From assembly GCA_030615435.1 (NCBI GenBank), contig JAUWZH010000060.1, forward strand, positions 1-11,242: a stretch of 11,242 bases of DNA. Direction: 5' to 3'. Made by a program: the position numbers and the translations under genes. The notes under the pieces are model-generated. The model did not search any database and was not told where the DNA came from. It saw only the letters and a program-made list of their open reading frames with translations. Positions within the stretch are counted from its first letter, which is position 1; every line of letters begins with the position of its first letter. Shown one piece after another: positions 5,024 to 11,242 of this stretch. The stretch comes from Candidatus Brocadiaceae bacterium (GTDB lineage Bacteria; Planctomycetota; Brocadiia; SM23-32).

Positions 5024-7954
5024 TTATGGAAGCGTCCGAATCCTTATCGTTGAGATACCGAAGGCTTTTACCGGCACGCTTACAGCGTGCTTTTGAGGGG
5101 AAAGGATCTTGTCATTCTCCTCTACAAGGTTGGTCTGGTATGCCTCATGGATTGCAAGAAAAGGCAGTGTCACAGTGACGGTGCAGGCCAAGCCTTCAGT
5201 CTCGATTAGCCGCGCGATGATTCCATCCCCATCCTCTGCTGCTTTCAACGTCAATAGAAGGACATTTGGTTTATCCACCTGGCCGAAGCTCATAGACTTG
5301 GAAAACGGTCCCTCCTTTTCGCCGCTTATGCACACGGGGATGAGCGGATTCCCTATCGCCCAGCCAAAGTCGCGCGGACGGCCTTCCTTCCAACCACCCT
5401 TATGCGTGGTAATCGAATAGCGGAATAGCATATCACCTTGCTGAACGGGGCGGAAGTTCGTATGGAAGTTACTCTCCATAACATACGAGTACATATGACC
5501 CTTGGAGAGCTTGTCTGGCTTGAGAAAGTCGCGCGCGAAATCAGGCCGCGTCAGTCCGTGATGCACCTGCGAGACGTAACAGGGCCACAGACCGCCAAAC
5601 TCCAGGAGGTGCGACTCGATTGGAGACAGGGTCACGCCTGCTTCTCCGTCAGTAACGTCCGCCCAGTGTTGTACCGTATAGTAGTTCGAGTTCGAACCAG
5701 GGAATTGGTCGGCCAATGGCTCAATGACCGAATTGGAACCCTCGAATCGGAAGCTAGGATGCTCCATCTTGAAGGGAAAGGCAAAATATATCTCCAAAAG
5801 CGGTGTGGAATCCTTTAAGACCCTGTTGGCTATATCAATCCGTTTTATCTCATCATAGAGGATAATCTCCTGGGTCAGTTGCGGGCAGCCGTGGCCTTGG
5901 CCGGAGACTATGAGGCTTCCATACACTGGGCCGCCTTGTCCCTTTCGAATCTTCATCTTTCTCGGCCTTCGTTCTTTAGCGCTCTTTGCAGATCGCACTA
6001 TCAACTGATTCAGCCTGTGTGGCGCTTCCTTATCGACAATCTCCCGCTCCAGTTCCTTGTCGTAGATGCTTTCCACAGCGCCGGTCTGCGGGTTTAGAGT
6101 GAGCTTGAAGAAACGATTTTCCAGATTCCTCCCGCCAACCACAACGCTGCTGGTAAAGGAAGCGGCCTGCTGGTCTGGCACAAGCCGATAAGTCTTGTAG
6201 CCCAAAGAAGGGACGTCTTCTGCCACAAAGAGTAACTCGAAAAGCTCTGTGCGGTCTCTCTGCCCCATGGCATACCGGTGGGCTGAGTACGGCACAGGCG
6301 CCTGCGGGCTGTCAAGCTCCACAATCTGATACGCAACTTTCTCTCCCGTTTCCTCATCCACAAGGTCAAAAGGCCATTCTGAGGCAAAAGGCGACACCCT
6401 GACCACATCCGTCCTCTGAAAGGAAAGCGAATTAAAGACCGCGATGTAACGGCCTTCCTCTTTAAGCTCAATTAGACCGGCAATCTTATCAACACTCTTG
6501 GACAACATCGATTGTGCGAGCCCGGCAGCCTTATACGCGCAGTGACTCTTGTCGCTCCAGTTCCAGTCTTGAGCCTTTCCTATGGGATGCAACATCCCCC
6601 ACGTGTGCTCATCGTAGAGCAGCATATTATCGTACGCTTCGCGGATCCTTGCCGCCCGATATGAGTAATCACTCACCAACGAGGCAATCGTGGTAAACTT
6701 TTCCGCCGAGTGTAATCTGTCATGAGTACCTCTATTGATTCCGGTCTCTTGGGCGGAAGATGTGACCCCTACTGGATTATCCGTCCCCGGCAGTTCTCCT
6801 CGGAATACTCGGACATCTGAGCATTCCTTTTCAAGTGCTTCGAAGAACATGGAGTTGGTTGCCACGATGAGTTCAGGGTAAGCCCATTTGCTGTTCCACT
6901 CTCTGACGATATGGCTTACGCGGATGTCTGGAGATTGGTTATCACAACACCTGAATGCGTAACGAGCCACAGAAAATGGGCATCCCCTTTCCTCCAAGAC
7001 AGAAAGCATGCCGGGAAGCTCGTTTAACACCTCTTGGTAACAAAATGGATCTAGCCAAGGGGCACTCCACCATCCATAGCCACCCTGGTAGTACACCAAC
7101 ACAGAACCACCGTCGGGACCCTGCCAGCGGAACGCGTCGGGTCTGCCGTGCCGCAATACCACAGACGCGTCCCAGAACCTGTGCTCACCCACTTCAGCCC
7201 ATTCAGGCAGACCGGCAAAGAAATACTTCACGCCGGCCCCGGCCAGGACCGTCGCTAAACCCCACGCAAAACCCGGGATGTCGGTAATTGCGGCCGTGCG
7301 AATTGGCGCGCCGTGCTTCCGCTTCAAGCGAAAAGACGGATACATCAGTCTTATCAATTCCTCGTGGCCGCACAGAGCGGTTATCTCATTGCCGAAGAGA
7401 GCGGAGATCTCTATTCTGCCCTTCTTGATGTACTTCGCAAGCTTCTCGGTAATCTTCTTCGGCCTGCTCTCCACGAAATGCTGTATTGACCAAGTCGCCT
7501 CAACCGTGTATCTGTACTTTGATTCTTCCGGCCAATCATCTGTCTCCTCGCAGAAACGAAGTATATCATCATAAAAGCTATCGTATTGGCGCAGAACGTC
7601 TTCGCTCGTATCCGTGTATCCGAAATCGTGGTGCGTTATGGGAATCATACATACTCGCCAGTGCCTCTTGGGTACCCAATCCGTTTTCCGTCGGTCTTGC
7701 ACTTCTCCCCGAGCCGAGAGAGTAAACTCTGCGGACAGCGGCTCGCGAAAGTCAGGGACATGAACCCGGTACGTTCCTTCGCCTGGTTCCACCGCGCCAA
7801 TAGTATTATGCCTTTCTTTTGAACCGAACCTGGCATCCAGACCGGCTTCTACGGTCTGTCCACTGTTCTCGATCGAGATATCCACCGCTTGCAGAAGCTC
7901 TTTTCCATCCTTGACGAAAAGCAAGGTTGGTTTAACTGCATTGATGTGCAACAT
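5024..7954 (-). CDS. Glycoside hydrolase family 38 enzyme (alpha-mannosidase family), cytoplasmic
   Basis: GH38 enzymes are zinc-dependent retaining alpha-mannosidases that release mannose from glycans. In this 976-residue protein a beta-type N-terminal region (about 1-95) precedes the catalytic part. The zinc-binding HxD appears as ITHHDFGYTD (His108, Asp110). The expected nucleophile is Asp225 in AAITDIPGFAWG, and the last zinc ligand is His450 in LLYDEHTWGM. The C-terminal beta domains follow (for example LENRFFKLTLNPQTGAVESI, typical of GH38). The HHDFGYTD signature differs from the HNDxGW of classical alpha-mannosidases, so this is a divergent subgroup and its exact substrate is unknown. 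No signal peptide is visible, so it probably acts on imported or intracellular oligosaccharides. AAAGGAG (7961-7967) lies 6 nt before the ATG. It starts 53 bp after the preceding exported-protein gene, probably in the same transcript. It is visibly less GC-rich than carB and asnB. Confidence 0.9.
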   Translation of the reverse strand: MLHINAVKPTLLFVKDGKELLQAVDISIENSGQTVEAGLDARFGSKERHNTIGAVEPGEGTYRVHVPDFREPLSAEFTLSARGEVQDRRKTDWVPKRHWRVCMIPITHHDFGYTDTSEDVLRQYDSFYDDILRFCEETDDWPEESKYRYTVEATWSIQHFVESRPKKITEKLAKYIKKGRIEISALFGNEITALCGHEELIRLMYPSFRLKRKHGAPIRTAAITDIPGFAWGLATVLAGAGVKYFFAGLPEWAEVGEHRFWDASVVLRHGRPDAFRWQGPDGGSVLVYYQGGYGWWSAPWLDPFCYQEVLNELPGMLSVLEERGCPFSVARYAFRCCDNQSPDIRVSHIVREWNSKWAYPELIVATNSMFFEALEKECSDVRVFRGELPGTDNPVGVTSSAQETGINRGTHDRLHSAEKFTTIASLVSDYSYRAARIREAYDNMLLYDEHTWGMLHPIGKAQDWNWSDKSHCAYKAAGLAQSMLSKSVDKIAGLIELKEEGRYIAVFNSLSFQRTDVVRVSPFASEWPFDLVDEETGEKVAYQIVELDSPQAPVPYSAHRYAMGQRDRTELFELLFVAEDVPSLGYKTYRLVPDQQAASFTSSVVVGGRNLENRFFKLTLNPQTGAVESIYDKELEREIVDKEAPHRLNQLIVRSAKSAKERRPRKMKIRKGQGGPVYGSLIVSGQGHGCPQLTQEIILYDEIKRIDIANRVLKDSTPLLEIYFAFPFKMEHPSFRFEGSNSVIEPLADQFPGSNSNYYTVQHWADVTDGEAGVTLSPIESHLLEFGGLWPCYVSQVHHGLTRPDFARDFLKPDKLSKGHMYSYVMESNFHTNFRPVQQGDMLFRYSITTHKGGWKEGRPRDFGWAIGNPLIPVCISGEKEGPFSKSMSFGQVDKPNVLLLTLKAAEDGDGIIARLIETEGLACTVTVTLPFLAIHEAYQTNLVEENDKILSPQKHAVSVPVKAFGISTIRIRTLP

Positions 7955-8007
7955 CCAAAACTCCTTTCCGCTTCGGCCCTATGCCCCTGCATCGGGCGGG
8001 GAGCGGG

Positions 8008-9498
8008 TCAGCGTGACTCAGGAGCGACCAGAGTCGGCTCCTCGAGTTCGACTGCTTCCGCCGGCGCGCGCCGTGCCCCCGTGGGCATGCCCAGCTTCAT
8101 CAGCATCGGCGCCGCCAGACGGAGTGGCTCGACCTGGACGACGACCTGGCGGTCCCTGAGCATGGTCCGCCAGAGCCTCGCGCCTTCGGCCACGTCCTGG
8201 AAGAGCGCCCGGAACGGATGCGCTTCCGGTATGTTCGTCATGTTCGCCAGGAGCTGCTGGCGCAGGTTCTCTTCCAGCTTGCTGAGCGGGGCGAAGAGCT
8301 GTGCGGCCGCGTTCGCGTCCTGGCAGGTCGCCGCGAGCGTCAGCTTCCCGTCGGCCGTGGAGTACCCTTCAAACAGCTCCACCTTCGTGAGCGCTAACCC
8401 GATGCGAAGCGCTTCCAGTTCCATCTGCGCTCCCTCCGCCGGCGCCGGCGTCCGTTCGCTCCGCGCAAGCTCTTCGCCGAATGCCTCTTCGATCATCGCC
8501 TTTTGGGCATTGGTGAGGGCCCCTGAGAGGGCCATCCGGGCCTGCTTCTGTGCGATGAGCTCGAAGGCCCGCGCGGCGTGGGCGGGCAGCGCGGTATCCT
8601 TCCTGGCAGCCATGCCCTGAAGGACCCTTTCGATGTAGCGCGATCCCGGTCCCGAGCCCCAGCATATGATCGCCGTGTGCTCGTCGAGCAGACACACAGC
8701 CGGGTCGTCACCCTCGTGGAAAACGGCGTGACCTTCGATCTGGAGCGGCTCCCCGATGCCGCCTCTACAGACTCTCGCCATGCGGACCGGGTCGTAAAGG
8801 CCCTTCAGGATCAGGCAGACATAGGGGACGTCCTCTTCAGTACCGACGTCGCTGGAACAGACCACCGTGACCGAATCGAGACGGATGTTGCCGACCAGCG
8901 AGAGCGCGAGAACGATGGCATCTTCCGCTTCCTTGATTCCTTGCTCCAGGAGGCCCGCGGGGGGAGACAGCGCGCCCATCGCCGGGCCCATCTTCTGCTG
9001 GAAAAGAGCGAAGTAGTCCGCGACCGTCACGGTCTTGGAACCCCGCGCAGCGTCCAGGACGAGCACGAACCCGGCGTCCGGCGGCACCATCCCGGCCGCC
9101 TGCTTCAGCGTCTCCAGGCCCGACGGGCGGAAGTAGTCCGCACCCCGCAACGGCTGGATTGCCTGCGCGGTGGCGTCGGCCAGCGTGATGTCCGCCTCCC
9201 CGGCGATCTCCTCCAGCACGGTCAGGGCCTGCCCGGACTTCATCGCTTCCAACGCCCGTATGGCGAGGAGCTGCTTGACGTATTCGGTGTCGCCGCGTGG
9301 GCCAGGCAGTTCATCGAGCACGGGTTTTTCTTCGTGCCTTGCCTGCAGCAGCGCGATCAGAGACGCCTCGTCCGTCCTGACCTGCATCTGCTCAAGCATT
9401 CTGGTCGGGTTGACGAGGGAAGCCAGGTCGCGCGGCGGGGCTTCGAGAAGATCGCCGCCGAGCATCAGGATGAGAAGCGCAACCAAGGATATGCCCAT
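8008..9498 (-). CDS. Unrecognised exported protein with a helical repeat-like N-terminal part
   Basis: I cannot name this 496-residue protein. Residues 1-20 (MGISLVALLILMLGGDLLEA) form a short hydrophobic signal or anchor segment, though it lacks basic residues. Residues about 40-118 are paired helices resembling HEAT-type repeats. Residues about 139-285 alternate strands and helices (DAGFVLVLDA, LDSVTVVCSS, VPYVCLILKG, HEGDDPAVCLLDEHTAIICW). This resembles large exported proteins of unknown role such as the DUF3352-like type, and a related pattern seems to recur after about 360 (GLALTKVELFEGYSTADGKL, LTLAATCQDANAAAQLFAPL). The C-terminus is Glu/Pro/Ala-rich. A GTG at 9504 is in frame, but the ATG at 9498 is preferred: AAAGGGG lies 8 nt before it, and that spacing matches the partner gene at 3580. 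A consensus promoter drives it from 9592-9620, and GH38 follows after 53 bp. Confidence 0.82.
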   Translation of the reverse strand: MGISLVALLILMLGGDLLEAPPRDLASLVNPTRMLEQMQVRTDEASLIALLQARHEEKPVLDELPGPRGDTEYVKQLLAIRALEAMKSGQALTVLEEIAGEADITLADATAQAIQPLRGADYFRPSGLETLKQAAGMVPPDAGFVLVLDAARGSKTVTVADYFALFQQKMGPAMGALSPPAGLLEQGIKEAEDAIVLALSLVGNIRLDSVTVVCSSDVGTEEDVPYVCLILKGLYDPVRMARVCRGGIGEPLQIEGHAVFHEGDDPAVCLLDEHTAIICWGSGPGSRYIERVLQGMAARKDTALPAHAARAFELIAQKQARMALSGALTNAQKAMIEEAFGEELARSERTPAPAEGAQMELEALRIGLALTKVELFEGYSTADGKLTLAATCQDANAAAQLFAPLSKLEENLRQQLLANMTNIPEAHPFRALFQDVAEGARLWRTMLRDRQVVVQVEPLRLAAPMLMKLGMPTGARRAPAEAVELEEPTLVAPESR

Positions 9499-9556
9499 GC
9501 ACACAACCCCTTTCGTGCGAACGCAAGGTTATCGAACAGGTTTCTTGAGCCGAGAT

Positions 9557-9658
9557 CCCCGCATCAACGGAATTCATATTGTTGCGCTCTGAGTGTACTG
9601 CGCAGGAAGGGGCCTGTCAACGCTTTCTCGAACGTTTCTCGGCGCGAATCGTGCATCT
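9557..9658 (-). repeat. Promoter/leader module, copy B
   Basis: Reverse-complement partner of 3421-3522, aligned without gaps over 102 bp. It includes two perfect CGAGAAA half-sites 11 bp apart (9635-9641, 9624-9630), the -35/-10 pair and the conserved transcript start ending GCGGGG at 9557. From there it is 58 nt to the ATG at 9498, against 57 nt in copy A. The whole leader architecture is therefore shared, although the last stretch of about 45 nt before the RBS has diverged. Confidence 0.88.
9592..9620 (-). promoter_or_regulatory. Sigma70-type promoter for the exported protein gene and probably GH38
   Basis: On the minus strand TTGACA (9620-9615), a 17-bp spacer and TACACT (9597-9592) match copy A exactly in both boxes and in spacing. 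The expected start lies near 9585, giving a leader of about 87 nt. The promoter sits about 120 bp beyond the carB stop codon, so the exported protein gene and GH38 have their own start of transcription. Confidence 0.85.
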
Positions 9659-9740
9659 TGCTCTCGCCCGCGGCCATGGCATTTGCGTCGTCACGGGGAT
9701 TCGGGCCGGCTCACGCGGGCTGGGGCAGATGGGCAGGCCG

Positions 9741-11242
9741 TTACGCGCTGCCTTTCCCGATGCCTGCGTGGTACTCCTGCAAGGATTTGACGTCGGCGGC
9801 GCCCTTGCGGCGTGCGGCAATGCCTTCGGCGGCGGCAACTGCGGCGGGAATCGTCGTGATGTACGAGACCCCGTGCCTGATCGCTGACTTGCGGATGTAA
9901 GAGTCGTCCGTCGCGCTCAGCTTGCCGGAGGGCGTGTTGACGACGAGTTGTATCTCGTGGTTCGTGATCCCGTCCACGATGTTGGGCCGGCCCTCGTGCA
10001 CCTTGAGGATGTGCTCGCTCTCCACACCCTGCCCGGCGAGGAACGCGCGGGTGCCCTCGGTCGCCTTGATCTTGAAGCCGAGATCCCGGAACCGCTTCGC
10101 CGCCTCGGTCAGGACCTCCGAGCGGTCTTTTTCGCAGATGCTGAGCAGCACCGTGCCCTCGGTGGGCAGGAGCGACCTGGCGGCGTCCTGGGCCTTGTAG
10201 AACGCGAGGCCGAACGAGTCCGCCATGCCGAGCACCTCCCCGGTCGAGCGCATCTCGGGGCCGAGCAGCGGGTCCACCTCGGGGAACATCGGGAACGGGA
10301 ACACGGCCTCCTTCACGCCGAAGTGCGGGATGTCTCTGTCCCTGAGGTCGAACTCGGCGAGCTTCTTGCCGAGCATCACCTCGGTGGCCATGCGGGCCAT
10401 GGACAGGCCGCAGACCTTCGAGACGAGCGGCACGGTCCGCGAGGCCCTCGGGTTCGCCTCCAGCACGTAGACCTTGTCCTGGCAGATCGCGTACTGCATG
10501 TTCATCAGGCCGACCACGTTCATCGCCTTCGCGATCCGCTTGACGTATTCGATGATGGTGGCGACGTGCTTCGGCGGGATGCTCGTCGGCGGGATGACAC
10601 AGGCCGAATCGCCGGAGTGCACGCCGGCATGTTCGATGTGCTCCATCACGGCGGGCACAAAGGCGTCGGTGCCGTCGGCGATTGCGTCCGCCTCGGCCTC
10701 GACGGCGTTCTCGAGGTACTTGTCTATCAGGATCGGCCGGTCGGGGGTGACGCCGACGGCGGCGGCGACGTAATCGCGGAGCATCTCTTCGTCGTGGACG
10801 ATCTCCATCCCGCGCCCGCCGAGCACGTAGGAGGGCCGCACGATCAGCGGATAGCCGATCCGCCCGGCGATCCGGCGCGCCTCCTCGATGGTGCTCGCCA
10901 TTCCGGACTCCGCCATCGGGACCCCGAGCTGATCCATCATCCGCCGGAAGCGGTCGCGGTCCTCGGCGAGGTCAATGGTCTCGGGCGTGGTGCCGAGGAT
11001 GTTGACCCCGGCCTCCTTCAGCTCGGCGGCGATGTTGAGCGGGGTCTGCCCTCCGAACTGACAGATGACCCCTTTGGGCTTCTCCTTGTTGTAGATCTGG
11101 AGCACGTCCTCGACGGTGAGCGGCTCGAAGTAGAGCTTGTCGGAGGTGTCGTAGTCGGTGGAGACCGTTTCGGGATTGCAGTTGACCATCACCGTCTCGT
11201 AGCCCATCTCCCTCAGAGCGAAGGCGGCGTGGACGCAGCAGT
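9741..11242 (-). CDS. carB: Carbamoyl-phosphate synthase large subunit, C-terminal half (5' part outside window)
   Basis: CarB makes carbamoyl phosphate from bicarbonate, ATP and the ammonia delivered by CarA, feeding arginine and pyrimidine synthesis in the cytoplasm. About 500 codons are present, roughly half of the usual 1,060-1,080 residues. The frame is open at the right edge and begins CCVHAAFALREMGYETVMVN, the conserved start of the second synthetase half; the ATG at 11207 is internal and not the start. NCNPETVSTD, the ATP-grasp signatures PSYVLGGRGM and EANPRASRTVP, and the carbamate-site region follow. Last comes the methylglyoxal-synthase-like allosteric domain (LLSICEKDRSEVL, IKATEGTRAFL, NIVDGITNHEIQLVVNTPSG), ending in TAA at 9741. 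It is intact as far as seen and very GC-rich. No clear terminator is visible in the 82 bp before promoter copy B. Confidence 0.97.
   Translation of the reverse strand, partial: CCVHAAFALREMGYETVMVNCNPETVSTDYDTSDKLYFEPLTVEDVLQIYNKEKPKGVICQFGGQTPLNIAAELKEAGVNILGTTPETIDLAEDRDRFRRMMDQLGVPMAESGMASTIEEARRIAGRIGYPLIVRPSYVLGGRGMEIVHDEEMLRDYVAAAVGVTPDRPILIDKYLENAVEAEADAIADGTDAFVPAVMEHIEHAGVHSGDSACVIPPTSIPPKHVATIIEYVKRIAKAMNVVGLMNMQYAICQDKVYVLEANPRASRTVPLVSKVCGLSMARMATEVMLGKKLAEFDLRDRDIPHFGVKEAVFPFPMFPEVDPLLGPEMRSTGEVLGMADSFGLAFYKAQDAARSLLPTEGTVLLSICEKDRSEVLTEAAKRFRDLGFKIKATEGTRAFLAGQGVESEHILKVHEGRPNIVDGITNHEIQLVVNTPSGKLSATDDSYIRKSAIRHGVSYITTIPAAVAAAEGIAARRKGAADVKSLQEYHAGIGKGSA

Noticed and set aside
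9499..9504. GTG at 9504 as the start of the unknown exported protein gene.
   Set aside because: The ATG at 9498 has better spacing (8 nt) to AAAGGGG and matches the leader geometry of the partner gene at 3580. GTG at 9504 would leave only 4 nt.
8578..9900. A 440-codon open frame on the plus strand, and similar frames at 439-936 and 7889-8620.
   Set aside because: They lie opposite the exported protein gene, carB, rarA and GH38, have Arg-rich shadow-type translations and lack plausible ribosome binding sites or domains.
1..11242. CRISPR arrays, tRNA or rRNA genes, toxin-antitoxin or defence gene clusters.
   Set aside because: I saw no regularly spaced repeats, cloverleaf-like sequences, rRNA signatures or defence-type domains anywhere in the window.

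Overview
The window is chromosomal DNA from a GC-rich bacterium. It carries bacterial housekeeping genes (rarA, a glutamine-dependent asparagine synthetase, carB), consensus sigma70/sigmaA-type promoters and purine-rich ribosome binding sites. The phylum cannot be fixed from the sequence. Two unrecognised proteins with export-type N-termini and an unusual GH38 enzyme would fit an environmental lineage such as Armatimonadota or Planctomycetota, but that is only a guess.

Layout from left to right: (1) the rarA AAA+ ATPase gene, minus strand, cut at its 3' end by the window edge; (2) a complete asnB-like gene, minus strand, 107 bp upstream of rarA; (3) a divergent promoter region at about 3288-3579; (4) a plus-strand gene for an unrecognised exported helical protein (3580-4632), the only plus-strand gene and visibly less GC-rich than asnB and carB; (5) a scar at about 4665-4873 made of an internally deleted asnB 5' fragment joined to what looks like the N-terminus of an IS630-type transposase; (6) a large GH38 (alpha-mannosidase family) gene, minus strand; (7) an unrecognised exported protein gene, minus strand, 53 bp upstream of the GH38 gene and probably co-transcribed with it; (8) the 3' half of carB, minus strand, running off the right edge.

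The main hidden signal is a repeated promoter/leader module. A stretch of about 102 bp occurs at 3421-3522 (plus strand) and again at 9557-9658 (minus strand), and the two copies align without gaps. Each contains a tandem 11-bp direct repeat, a perfect TTGACA -35 box, a 17-bp spacer, a TACACT -10 box and the start of the transcript. Each ends about 58 nt before the start codon of one of the two unrecognised exported proteins, and each is followed by a GAAAGGG-type ribosome binding site 8 nt before the ATG. The two genes, and probably GH38 behind the second, therefore look co-regulated although their proteins show no obvious similarity.

A second signal is a 43-bp perfect direct repeat (3264-3306 and 4747-4789). 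It covers the asnB start codon, the first eight codons and about 19 bp of leader. It brackets the plus-strand exported-protein gene together with its promoter. A third is a regularly spaced G-tract array in the short leader of rarA that could form a G-quadruplex over the ribosome binding site.
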